Positions 1 to 9,649 of a stretch of 9,850 nt of DNA are shown in pieces. How positions within the stretch are numbered: the stretch's first letter is position 1; each line of letters starts with the position of its first letter. This DNA comes from Alphaproteobacteria bacterium (GTDB lineage: Bacteria; Pseudomonadota; Alphaproteobacteria; Rickettsiales; SXRF01): positions 1 through 9,850 of the forward strand of contig JAFATP010000063.1 of NCBI GenBank assembly GCA_019243895.1, written 5' to 3'. Both the position numbers and the translations under genes were made by a program. Under the pieces are notes generated by a model that was given only the letters and a program-made list of their open reading frames with translations, was not told where the DNA came from and made no database searches.

Positions 1-327
1 GCTGCCGTTTAGATCCAAGCCGTGGCTTCGATGAGTACGATGGGGCTCGGCAAACGTTAAATATTGTTCCTTAGTCAGTGTCGCGATAGTCTCATTCAGA
101 TCAAATTCTTTTGTAGTCAAATCGATTACCCCATTCCTGTGCCCTTCCACGAAAGCGGCAAGTAATCGATTCTTGCTGCCTGATTCCATGAATAAATGCA
201 AAGCAGGAGTTTGCTCATCAACAAGGGCAAGCGCGCTCATCAGTTCCTGCTTTTGGGCGTCATTTAGTGTATCGCCATAAACTCTTTTTATGATCTTCTC
301 ATAGTCTGTTGCTTGATTTTTAGGCAT
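1..327 (-). CDS. Unrecognised protein, N-terminal 109 residues (gene runs off the left edge)
   Basis: An open frame starts at an ATG at 327-325 and stays open to the window edge, so only the first 109 codons are seen. The protein begins MPKNQATDYEKIIKRVYGDT and is hydrophilic, with no signal peptide or membrane segment. The last visible part is His/Arg-rich (EPHRTHRSHG). I do not recognise a family. Support for a real gene is good: a GGAG ribosome binding site sits about 8 bases before the ATG, and a near-consensus sigma70-type promoter lies just upstream (boxes at 361-388). The region is clearly richer in A+T than the housekeeping genes, which suggests a different origin from kdsA. It follows kdsA on the same strand after about 60 bases but appears to have its own promoter. 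Function unknown. Confidence 0.7.
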   Translation of the reverse strand, partial: MPKNQATDYEKIIKRVYGDTLNDAQKQELMSALALVDEQTPALHLFMESGSKNRLLAAFVEGHRNGVIDLTTKEFDLNETIATLTKEQYLTFAEPHRTHRSHGLDLNGS

Positions 328-360
328 TTATTTTCTCCGTAATGTTACTCAGACGCGAAT

Positions 361-388
361 ATTATAATAAAAACCTAAGGAATATCAA
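361..388 (-). promoter_or_regulatory. Near-consensus sigma70-type promoter for the left-edge gene
   Basis: Reading the minus strand, a -35 box TTGATA (388-383) is followed after 16 bases by a perfect -10 box TATAAT (366-361). This predicts a transcription start near 354 and a leader of about 27 bases carrying the GGAG ribosome binding site before the ATG at 327. The -35 box begins just two bases after the kdsA stop codon (392-390). The match to consensus (11 of 12 bases) is the evidence; activity is inferred. Confidence 0.65.
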
Positions 389-389
389 G

Positions 390-1226
390 CTATTTGACCA
401 GCGCGTCGATCGCCTGCAGCGATTGCAGCAACGCATCCATATCGGACAGCTTCACCATGCACGGCCCGTCGGAGGGGGCGCGGTCAGGGTCTTGATGCGT
501 TTCCATGAAAATTCCCGCCACGCCCACCGCGGCGGCGGCGCGCGCCAGGTGCGGCACGAATTCGCGTTGGCCGCCGGAGGCGGAGCCCTGCCCGCCCGGC
601 TGCTGCACGCTGTGCGTGGCGTCGAAAATCACCGGGTGGCCGGTGGCGGCCATAATGGGGAAGCTGCGGAAATCCGTCACCAGCGTGTTATAGCCGAAGG
701 AAGCCCCGCGCTCGGTGAGCAGCACGCGCGCATTGCCGGAGGCGGTGATTTTTTCCGCCACGTTGGCCATGTCCCACGGCGCCAGGAACTGCCCTTTCTT
801 CACGTTCACCGCCGCGCCGGTTTTGGCCGCCGCCACCAGCAGGTCGGTCTGGCGGCACAGGAAAGCGGGGATCTGCAAAATGTCCACCGCCGTTGCCGCT
901 GCCGCGCATTGCGCCTCGCTGTGCACGTCGGTCAGCACCGGGCAGCCGAAAGTCTTTTTAATCTCCGCGAATACCGGCAGCGCCGCCTCCAGCCCTAAAC
1001 CGCGCTTGCCTGAGAGGCTGGTGCGGTTGGCCTTGTCATACGAGGTTTTATACACGAAAGGAATGCCGTGGCGGGCGGCGAGCGCCACCAGCCGCTCCGC
1101 CATCATCATGGCGTGATCGCGCGATTCCATCTGGCACGGCCCGGCGATCAGCACGAAGGGCAGGTTGTTGCCGAAGGTGACGTTGCCTGCGGAGACGCGG
1201 GAGGGGTTCATGTCAATGTGCTTCAT
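390..1226 (-). CDS. kdsA: 3-deoxy-8-phosphooctulonate synthase (Kdo-8-phosphate synthase)
   Basis: KdsA is a cytoplasmic enzyme that condenses phosphoenolpyruvate with arabinose 5-phosphate to give Kdo-8-phosphate, precursor of the Kdo in LPS. The whole TIM-barrel aldolase is present (about 278 residues, the usual size). Motifs, numbered from the ATG at 1226: [10 protein letters not shown] (28-37), [11 protein letters not shown] (60-70), VLTDVHSE (97-104), [11 protein letters not shown] (143-153), [10 protein letters not shown] (171-180), [12 protein letters not shown] (201-212), METHQDP (241-247), SDGP (252-255). Cys31, His205, Glu242 and Asp253 fit the metal site of the metal-dependent KdsA class; metal-independent enzymes such as that of E. 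coli have Asn in place of the Cys. The start is uncertain: TTG at 1229, ATG at 1226 and ATG at 1211 are in frame and none has a strong ribosome binding site. The ATG at 1211 lies one base after the toxin stop. All choices put kdsA directly on the toxin gene end, implying co-transcription or coupled translation. Confidence 0.95.
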   Translation of the reverse strand: MKHIDMNPSRVSAGNVTFGNNLPFVLIAGPCQMESRDHAMMMAERLVALAARHGIPFVYKTSYDKANRTSLSGKRGLGLEAALPVFAEIKKTFGCPVLTDVHSEAQCAAAATAVDILQIPAFLCRQTDLLVAAAKTGAAVNVKKGQFLAPWDMANVAEKITASGNARVLLTERGASFGYNTLVTDFRSFPIMAATGHPVIFDATHSVQQPGGQGSASGGQREFVPHLARAAAAVGVAGIFMETHQDPDRAPSDGPCMVKLSDMDALLQSLQAIDALVK

Positions 1227-1659
1227 CAAAAGGATTTATCAGCGGCAAGCTTATGCCGAACTCCTCGATTCTCGAAGCTAAATCGGTAAAATCTTTATTC
1301 CGCGTTACAATGGCGGCCTGATTGGTCAGTGCAATACTGGCAATCTGGGTATCCAGTATTTTGTCAGGGTGGCAGAGGGTAATGGTGGCCCATATATGCG
1401 CGGCCCTGTGATCAAAAGGCCAGATTTTTTCAGCGAATACCGTCTCCATGTGCAGAAGGGAGTTCGCTGCGCGTTCCATGGAATCCGGGTATTCCGCCCG
1501 AATGCGCTTTTTCTCAATGCCGCGGCGGATTTCTCCAATGGTGATTGCGCTCAGGTAAAGCGTCGAGGCATCCTGCCGCTCTATCCACCTAACGACGGAG
1601 CCGTGCGGCCTTGGCTTGTAAAGCTCGGAAATAATATTGGTATCGAGCAGGTATTTCAA
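1213..1659 (-). CDS. vapC: PIN-domain ribonuclease toxin, VapC/FitB type
   Basis: The 148-residue protein is a single PIN domain, the fold of VapC/FitB toxins that cleave RNA (often tRNA or rRNA) with Mg2+. It begins (M)[17 protein letters not shown]. The expected acidic residues are present: Asp6 (LLDTN), Glu43 (TIGEIRRG), Asp103 ([11 protein letters not shown]) and Asp123 (VTRNKDF). Spacing and length fit the FitB-like branch. A longer frame reaches an ATG at 1722, but the PIN fold starts at the TTG at 1659. That TTG overlaps the antitoxin stop as TTGA (1659-1656), a typical coupled antitoxin-toxin junction, so I chose it. The end of the gene overlaps or abuts the start of kdsA. GC is lower than in pyrG or trpE, consistent with acquisition. 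All catalytic acids are intact, so the toxin is probably active; its RNA target cannot be read from sequence. Confidence 0.9.
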   Translation of the reverse strand: MKYLLDTNIISELYKPRPHGSVVRWIERQDASTLYLSAITIGEIRRGIEKKRIRAEYPDSMERAANSLLHMETVFAEKIWPFDHRAAHIWATITLCHPDKILDTQIASIALTNQAAIVTRNKDFTDLASRIEEFGISLPLINPFDEAH

Positions 1660-1925
1660 AGGTCGATATCCCGGATGGGGCCATCGATTCGTTGAAACGG
1701 ATCCTCTCCATTTTCGAACCATTCCCCAGGCATCTGGGGAAGCGACAGCAGAAATTCCTTGAAATCCTTTCCGGATTTTTTTTGCGTTTGCTCATATTCC
1801 GCCGCAGACATCACCACGACCGTCGGCTTGCCGCGGCGCGTGACCAGCTGCGGCCCGGCACGGAGCGCGTGCTCCACCAGCTCGCTGAACTTATTTTTCG
1901 CGTCTTGCAGCTGCCACGTTTGCAT
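1656..1925 (-). CDS. Antitoxin of Phd/YefM type, partner of the adjacent PIN toxin
   Basis: This 89-residue protein starts MQTWQLQDAKNKFSELVEHA, followed by GPQLVTRRGKPTVVVMSAAEYEQ (split over residues 24-46). This is the N-terminal DNA-binding fold of the Phd/YefM family: the region 'W.LQDAKN.FSELV..A...GPQ.VTRRGK..VVV.S..EY'. The C-terminal half (residues 47-89) has EFLLSLPQMPGEWF and an acidic tail, and would wrap and inhibit the toxin. In this family the antitoxin also represses its own operon, usually via palindromes at the promoter; a palindrome here overlaps the start codon (1924-1940). I see no Shine-Dalgarno sequence before the ATG at 1925, and the predicted transcription start is the ATG itself, suggesting leaderless translation. 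The stop overlaps the toxin TTG start as TTGA, which couples their translation. The family assignment is strong; the regulation is inferred. Confidence 0.9.
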   Translation of the reverse strand: MQTWQLQDAKNKFSELVEHALRAGPQLVTRRGKPTVVVMSAAEYEQTQKKSGKDFKEFLLSLPQMPGEWFENGEDPFQRIDGPIRDIDL

Positions 1926-1940
1926 CTAGACAGTCTAGAT
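1924..1940. promoter_or_regulatory. 17-bp palindrome, probable toxin-antitoxin autoregulatory operator
   Basis: The sequence ATCTAGAC-A-GTCTAGAT has perfect 8-base arms around one central base. It covers two bases of the antitoxin start codon (ATG at 1925-1923) and all of the predicted -10 box (1937-1932). Phd/YefM antitoxins bind short palindromes in their own promoters, so binding here would block both RNA polymerase and access to the start codon. The palindrome is seen directly; the operator role is inferred. Confidence 0.65.
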
Positions 1941-1959
1941 TAATTCAAGGGTTTGTCAA
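1932..1959 (-). promoter_or_regulatory. Promoter of the toxin-antitoxin operon (possibly leaderless)
   Basis: On the minus strand a perfect -35 box TTGACA (1959-1954) is followed after 16 bases by TAGACT (1937-1932), a 4/6 match to the -10 consensus. Counting from the -10 box, the transcription start falls at 1925, the A of the antitoxin ATG. No purine-rich ribosome binding site lies upstream of that ATG, in agreement with a leaderless message. It may also supply transcripts for kdsA, whose start is joined to the toxin gene. Confidence 0.6.
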
Positions 1960-1969
1960 GTTAATCTAG
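1935..1969. repeat. Inverted repeat CTAGATTAA / TTAATCTAG around the -35 box
   Basis: Nine-base arms at 1935-1943 and 1961-1969 are perfect inverted copies separated by 17 bases that include the TTGACA box. The left arm shares its CTAGAT with the right half of the 17-bp palindrome, so three CTAG half-sites lie within about 45 bases (1926-1929, 1935-1938, 1966-1969). The third could be a secondary site for the antitoxin-toxin complex. Confidence 0.5.
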
Positions 1970-2012
1970 TGCAATGATAACCTATACAAGGCCCAAGAAC
2001 TCAAACCCGGGT

Positions 2013-2261
2013 TTATTGCCGCCGCAGATAGGATGCGGCATAAGAGCACACCGGCACGATTTCGAGCTGCTGCCGTGTAGCGTCTTCCACCACGGCTTTC
2101 ATCAATTCGGCGGCGATGCCGCGTCCGCGCAGCGCGTCCGGCACTTCGACATGGGTGATCATCAGCCGGTTGCCCTGCCGCTGATACTCCGCCACGGAAA
2201 GCCGGCCTTCCGTTTCCAGCTCATAGCGGCTTGCCTGCGGATTATCGCGCACGCCCGCCAC
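2013..2261 (-). CDS. Small GNAT-family N-acetyltransferase, YjdJ/NATD1-like
   Basis: This 82-residue protein is a minimal GNAT fold that transfers an acetyl group from acetyl-CoA to an unknown amine. It has the short-family pattern: strands ASRYELETEGRLSVAEY (10-26) and MITHVEVPDALRGRGIAAEL (34-53), with the acetyl-CoA pyrophosphate loop LRGRGIA at 44-50, then EIVPVCSYAASYLRR near the C-terminus, where VCSYA is typical of the YjdJ/NATD1 group. Length is near the usual 90-100 residues. I chose the GTG start at 2261, four bases after the pyrG stop, with AAGG about 9 bases before it inside the end of pyrG; a GTG three codons later is an alternative. The tight spacing means it is probably transcribed with pyrG. 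The substrate cannot be told from the sequence. Confidence 0.85.
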   Translation of the reverse strand: MAGVRDNPQASRYELETEGRLSVAEYQRQGNRLMITHVEVPDALRGRGIAAELMKAVVEDATRQQLEIVPVCSYAASYLRRQ

Positions 2262-2264
2262 TGC

Positions 2265-4272
<2,008 letters not shown>

Positions 4273-4276
<4 letters not shown>

Positions 4277-4692
4277 GCCGGGATGGCCAGTTTGCGGGCC
4301 TGCGGCGCCTCCAGGGTTTCAAAGGCGCGGATGACCGATTGGCGGACTTCCTCCTCCGAGATGGCAAGGAAATGCGCGGCGAAGATTTCCGACCTAAGCT
4401 CTTCGTACAGATCGCGCGAGCCGTCAGGGATATCGGGAAAGGACGTATCCAGGATGAACCGCTGCGTATGGCCGTTTTTCCGCATCTGCGCCAGCAGTTG
4501 CAGGCCGTCGCTGGAATCTTCCATTTTCAGGTCGCTCACCACCACGGCGATCTCCGGGTCTTTGCGCAGGATCGTCATCGCCTCTTTCAGCCCGTCGGCG
4601 ATATAGATGGTGTATTCCGGCGCGGGGAAAATATCGGGCGCCAGATAGCGCGACATCGCATCGTCGTCCACGATCAGCAGCTTCTTTTCCAT
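4273..4692 (-). CDS. Stand-alone response-regulator receiver domain protein
   Basis: The 139-residue protein is a single CheY-like receiver with no DNA-binding or enzyme output domain. It starts MEKKLLIVDDDAMSRYL: the acidic pocket is Asp9-Asp11, and Asp54 in VVVSDLKM (50-57) is the expected phosphate acceptor. Thr83 in ILDTS occupies the conserved Thr/Ser position. The conserved Lys that normally follows beta strand 5 (usually in a KP motif) is not seen: the matching stretch reads HFLAISEEEV (107-116). This suggests altered phosphorylation or signalling. I chose the ATG at 4692, preceded by GGAG at good spacing; an ATG at 4704 is in frame but has its purine run directly against it. The gene lies about 34 bases after secG and is coupled by GTGA to the small membrane protein. 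No histidine kinase is nearby, so its partner is unknown. Confidence 0.85.
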
Positions 4693-4726
4693 AAGGCTCT
4701 CCATTCTCCGAATAGGGGTTGTGTCT

Positions 4727-5059
4727 TTAATCCGGCTTAGGAACGCTTGGCATTGTTTCCGGCACAGGCGCCGGTGCCGCGGCAGGCGCGGGCGCGGTTT
4801 CCGCCGGCGCGCTGTCCAGAATGGAGCGGCCGCGCATGTGGCCGCTCATGATGGCCAGCGCCAGGCTGGTGCAGATGAACAGCGTGGCGAGGATGGCGGT
4901 GGTGCGCGTCAGCACGTTGCCCGCCGCCCGGCCTGACAGCAGGTTGCCGCCGCCGCCGCTCAACCCGCTCAAGCCGTCATCCCCGCTGCGCTGAAGCAGA
5001 ATGATGGCGATCAGAAACAGCACCAGAATGGTGTGTGTGACCAGCAAAACCGTGTACAT
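4727..5059 (-). CDS. secG: Preprotein translocase subunit SecG
   Basis: SecG is a small inner-membrane part of the SecYEG channel that aids SecA-driven protein export. The 110-residue protein has helix 1 at about 2-22 (VLLVTHTILVLFLIAIILL), the family motif LLQRSGDDGL (21-30), a Gly-rich linker GLSGGGGNLLSGRAAGNVL (32-50), TRTTAILATLFICTSLALAI for helix 2 (51-70), and a Pro/Ala-rich cytoplasmic tail (84-110), as is common in alphaproteobacterial SecG. The ATG at 5059 has an AAGGGA ribosome binding site at good spacing. It lies downstream of tpiA on the same strand with a 68-base gap, the usual tpiA-secG pairing. Confidence 0.95.
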   Translation of the reverse strand: MYTVLLVTHTILVLFLIAIILLQRSGDDGLSGLSGGGGNLLSGRAAGNVLTRTTAILATLFICTSLALAIMSGHMRGRSILDSAPAETAPAPAAAPAPVPETMPSVPKPD

Positions 5060-5127
5060 AACAATCCCTTACAAATCCGTATGGTTTAATCGGCCCGCAC
5101 GAGGGGACGGGAATATAACCGCAGAGA

Positions 5128-5847
5128 TCATGCCGCGTCAACAATGGCGCAAAACTCCTCCGCCTTCAGGCTGGCCCCGCCCACCAGCGCGCCGTCCACT
5201 TCCGGCAGGCCGAGTATGGCGGCGGCGTTGCTCCCCTTGACTGATCCCCCATATAGCACAGCTGCTCCCGGCAGCAAGGTCTTTAAATGGGCATGCATGC
5301 GGATGATGTCGTCCAGCGTCGGCGTGTTGCCCGTGCCGATAGACCAAACCGGTTCATAAGCAAGCAGGAATTGCACCGGCATGACGCCCTCCGGCACGCA
5401 GGCCCGCGCCGCCGCCCCGACGAATGCTTCGGCCTGGCCCTGCTGCCGGATCTCCGCCGGCTCGCCGACGCAGATGATGGGGATAAGCCCCTGGGTGATC
5501 GCCTGGGCCGCCTTGTCGCGCACGGCGTCGTTATGCTCGCCGTATGCCGCGCGCCGCTCCGAATGGCCGACGATGACATGGCTGCATCCCGCCTCCTTCA
5601 GCTGCGCCGCGCTGATATCGCCGGTGAACGGGCCTTCCGCCGCCGCATGGCAATCCTGGCCGCCCAGCTTCACGCCGGAAGAGGCGATGGCGGCGTCGAT
5701 CTCATACAGGAAAACGGCCGGCGGGCAGAGCACCACCTCGCATTCCGGCCGCACCTTGCGCACATGCGTCGCCGCCGCCTCCGCCAGGGCCAGCGCGCCG
5801 GGCCGGGTGCCGTGCATTTTCCAGTTGCCGATGATCGCCTTTCGCAT
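5128..5847 (-). CDS. tpiA: Triosephosphate isomerase
   Basis: TpiA interconverts dihydroxyacetone phosphate and glyceraldehyde 3-phosphate in glycolysis and gluconeogenesis. The 239-residue protein is slightly shorter than the usual 250 but complete. Catalytic residues are intact: Lys10 in GNWKM, His95 in VGHSERR (93-99), and Glu164 in AYEPVWSIGTGNTPT (162-176), which also holds the flexible loop 6. The phosphate-binding segments YGGSVKGSN and GALVGGASL are present near the C-terminus. The open frame continues upstream to 6180, but the family N-terminus (MRKAIIGNWKM) fixes the start at the ATG at 5847. There is no Shine-Dalgarno before it, and a weak promoter match would begin transcription about one base upstream. 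It is divergent from the PpiD-like gene and probably leads the leftward operon with secG. Confidence 0.97.
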   Translation of the reverse strand: MRKAIIGNWKMHGTRPGALALAEAAATHVRKVRPECEVVLCPPAVFLYEIDAAIASSGVKLGGQDCHAAAEGPFTGDISAAQLKEAGCSHVIVGHSERRAAYGEHNDAVRDKAAQAITQGLIPIICVGEPAEIRQQGQAEAFVGAAARACVPEGVMPVQFLLAYEPVWSIGTGNTPTLDDIIRMHAHLKTLLPGAAVLYGGSVKGSNAAAILGLPEVDGALVGGASLKAEEFCAIVDAA

Positions 5848-5854
5848 CAGCGCA

Positions 5855-5882
5855 AAGCTAACACAGGCGCGCAGTAATTCAA
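5855..5882 (-). promoter_or_regulatory. Weak candidate tpiA promoter
   Basis: On the minus strand TTGAAT (5882-5877), 16 bases, then TAGCTT (5860-5855). The -10 match is only 3 of 6. It would place the start of transcription at about 5848, one base before the tpiA ATG. This agrees with the missing ribosome binding site but remains a weak match. Confidence 0.25.
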
Positions 5883-5911
5883 GGAGGCGTCTTTCGCCGC
5901 AAATGAATGCT

Positions 5912-5939
5912 TTGACATTCCACGATAATGCGGTATCCG
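5912..5939 (+). promoter_or_regulatory. Candidate promoter for the ppiD-like-trpE-crcB operon
   Basis: A perfect -35 box TTGACA (5912-5917) is followed after 16 bases by TATCCG (5934-5939), a weak -10 box. Transcription would start near 5946, just before the GGGAGGG ribosome binding site (5947-5953), giving a very short leader. No Trp-rich leader peptide or attenuator hairpins fit in this space. Confidence 0.35.
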
Positions 5940-5958
5940 AAGCGGCGGGAGGGTTTTC

Positions 5959-7586
5959 ATGCTGAAAACAATGCGCGGGATGGCCGCCGGGTTCGGCGCG
6001 AAGATATTGCTGGCGCTGCTGATCGTGAGCTTTGCGGTGTGGGGCGTGGGCGACATGCTGCGCAGCCGCGTCGGCGGCGGCGCGCTGGCCACCGTGGACG
6101 GGCAGCCGATCTCGCACGAGGCGTTTCAGCGGAAATACGCCCAGGCGCTGGAGCGCGCGCGGCAGGTGCTGGGCAAGCAATATTCCCCGCAGCTGGTGCG
6201 CATGCTGGGAGTGGAGCGCCAGGTGCTGGAGCAGATGATCATGGGCGAGCTGCTGCGGCGCGAAACGGACTCGCTGGGGCTGCTGGTGCCCGATGCGGTG
6301 ATCGCCCGGGAGATTCGCACCGATCCTAATTTCGCCGACGCCAAGGGGCAGTTCGACCGCGCGGCGTTCGATGCGGTGCTGCGGCGCAACAATCTTTCCG
6401 AAGCGGCGTATGTGGCGGGGATCAAGCAGGAGAAGGCGGTGTCATTGCTGCTGACCGCCATCACGCTGCGCGCGCCGATTAACGACGCCATGCTGGCGGC
6501 GTTATGGGAAGCGCAAAACGAGGAGCGCAGCGCGGAGCTGATCGTGCTGATGCCGGGGCATGGAAAAACGGCGGCGCCCGCCGAAGATGCGCTGAAGACA
6601 TTTTACCAGGCGCATGCGGAGATGTTCGCCGCGCCGGAATACCGCACCGTGCGCTATGCCGCCATTCATGAAGACGCGCTGCTGGCGGAGGTGAAGGTGC
6701 CGGAGGAGGAAGTGAAAGCGGCGTATGACGAGCGCGCCGCGCTGTTCAAGGGCAGCAAAACGGAGCCGTATGAGAAAGTGCGGCCGGCGCTGGAAAAAGA
6801 ACTGCGCGCGGAACATGCCGAAGAGGCGGTGGCGAAGTTTTCGGCGAAGCTGGAAGACATGCTGGCCGGCGGCAGCACGTTGCAGGAGGCCGCCGCCGCG
6901 CTGCATATGAACAGCGCCGCCGTGGGCCCCGTCGCGCATACCGGCGCCACGCCGCACGGCGCGCTGGCGAAAGACATTCCGCCCTATGAAGGATTTCTGG
7001 ATACGGCGTTCGGTGTGGAGGAAAACGGCGAATCGCCTTTGCGCAAGGGCGCCGCGGGCGTGTATTACATGGTGAAGGTGGAAAAGGTGACGCCGGCGCA
7101 GGCCAAGCCGTTCGCGGAGGTGAAGGAGGAGGTGGCGGCGGCGTGGCGCAGGCAGGAGGAGGCCAGGCAGCTGCAGGCGGAGGCCCACGCGCTGGCCGAT
7201 GCGCTGCGGCCGTCGAAGAACCCGGCGGAAGAGGCGGCCAAGCGCGGGGTTTCCACCGTCGCATCCGGCCGCCTGAAGCGCAATTCCGTCAAGGCGGGAG
7301 ACCTGATGCTGCCGCCGCCGCTGGTGCAGGAAATATTCGCGCTCGAGCCCGGCAAGGCCACCGGCGCCTATGCCACCCGCGACGGCCGCTATATGCTGGC
7401 CATCGTCAAGGCGCGCTTTCCTTCCGCGCGCGCCGCCAAAGAGAACATCGAAGCCGAGCGCGCCAAGCAGGACGAGATGACGCGGCAGGAATTGCGCGAG
7501 GCCTATATCCAGTATCTGCGCGGCAAATATCACGTCACGGTGAATAACGAGGCGCTTTCCGCGCTGAGCGCCGATGCGGGCGAGCA

Positions 7587-7590
<4 letters not shown>
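5959..7590 (+). CDS. PpiD/SurA-like membrane-anchored periplasmic chaperone
   Basis: PpiD-type proteins are held in the inner membrane by one helix and help newly exported proteins fold in the periplasm. This 543-residue protein begins MLKTMRGMAAGFGAK, then one membrane helix (about 15-31, ILLALLIVSFAVWGVG) with the GDMLR junction typical of alphaproteobacterial PpiD. A SurA_N-like domain follows (about 42-165: ATVDGQPISHEAFQRKY, and a QMIMGELLRRET helix at 92-103). It is shorter than usual PpiD (about 620-630). After YDERAALF (256-263), where a parvulin isomerase domain would be expected, the chain goes straight to a helical unit (269-317) that resembles a later one (383-431), so the isomerase domain seems absent or very degenerate. 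The ATG at 5959 has a strong GGGAGGG site. The stop overlaps trpE as GTGA. The family is clear; the exact PpiD symbol is left out because of the missing domain. Confidence 0.88.
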
Positions 7591-9082
<1,492 letters not shown>

Positions 9083-9086
<4 letters not shown>

Positions 9087-9478
9087 CGGCTTATCTCTGG
9101 GTCGCCATCGGCAGCGCGCTGGGCGGCATGGCGCGCTACTGGTGCTCCGGGTTTGTGGCGGAGCGGGTGGGGGAGACGTTCCCCTGGGGCACGCTGGCCG
9201 TTAACGTCATCGGCTCGTTCGTCATCGGCGCGCTGGCCAGCCTCACCGGGCCGGACAGCCGGTTTTTATTCGGCAGCTTCACGCGCCAGTTCGCCATGAT
9301 CGGCCTGTGCGGCGGCTATACCACGTTTTCCGCCTTCAGCCTGCAGACCCTCACCCTGCTGCGCGACGGCGAGGGTTTGCGCGCCGCCGCCAATATCGGG
9401 CTTTCGGTGACGCTGTGCATGGCAGCGGTGTGGCTGGGCTATGCCGTCATGGAAAGCATCAATCAGATGAAGGGATAG
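9083..9478 (+). CDS. crcB: Fluoride ion channel CrcB/Fluc
   Basis: CrcB (Fluc) is a small inner-membrane protein that forms dual-topology dimers and exports toxic fluoride. The 131-residue protein has four hydrophobic helices (about 3-22, 37-56, 68-92 and 103-123). Family motifs are GSALGGMARYW (10-20), GTLAVNVIGSFVIG (36-49, with pore Asn41) and GLCGGYTTFSAFSLQT (74-89), which includes Phe82 and Phe85 of the pore and the GGYTT ion-binding turn. The frame is open to 8924 but the conserved N-terminus begins at the ATG at 9083, which overlaps the trpE stop as ATGA; I chose that start. It is probably translated by coupling to trpE. No fluoride riboswitch is possible in this overlapped junction, so expression should follow the operon promoter. 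Confidence 0.95.
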
Positions 9479-9481
9479 GCT

Positions 9482-9649
9482 TCACATTCCTCGCGGTCCC
9501 GTTCCTTGCCGATGCTGCCTCTCGAGAAACCCAGTGAACTCATAATTTTCTGCCGCAATTGCCCGCTGTTTGAGGTCAGCCTGCTGCCTTCCCGAAAGTT
9601 CCGCCGCGCCTAAAAGGTTGGAAACCACCCGCCGACGCACTTTCATCAT
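9482..9649 (-). CDS. Possible small overlapping ORF or frameshifted continuation
   Basis: A 55-codon frame begins at ATG-ATG (9649-9644) and ends with TGA at 9484-9482, four bases from the end of the convergent crcB. It overlaps the last 24 codons of the right-edge frame in the +1 register. The product contains the helix-like stretch ADLKQRAIAAENYEFTGFLE, which looks more protein-like than the Gly/Arg-rich end of the overlapping frame. It may be a coupled small gene, or the true C-terminus of the upstream gene after a one-base frameshift (natural or an assembly error). No strong ribosome binding site precedes it. No family recognised. Confidence 0.3.
   Translation of the reverse strand: MMKVRRRVVSNLLGAAELSGRQQADLKQRAIAAENYEFTGFLERQHRQGTGPRGM

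Noticed and set aside
1660..1722. 21-residue N-terminal extension of the PIN toxin
   Set aside because: The PIN fold begins at KYLLDTN, and the TTG start overlapping the antitoxin stop is the expected arrangement.
2003..2014. 12-bp perfect palindrome AAACCCGGGTTT at the end of the GNAT gene
   Set aside because: It has no loop for a hairpin and no U-run, and one short palindrome near a stop codon is not enough to call a terminator or operator.
5848..5958. Search for a Trp leader peptide or attenuator ahead of the trpE operon
   Set aside because: The 111-base divergent region holds no short Trp-rich frame or alternative hairpins.
5848..6180. 111-residue N-terminal extension of tpiA
   Set aside because: TpiA starts at MRKAIIGNWKM; the extension would run through the divergent promoter region and into the PpiD-like gene.
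6502..7533. 343-residue minus-strand open frame opposite the PpiD-like gene
   Set aside because: Low-complexity composition with no family features, and the plus strand has a clear ribosome binding site and recognisable domains.
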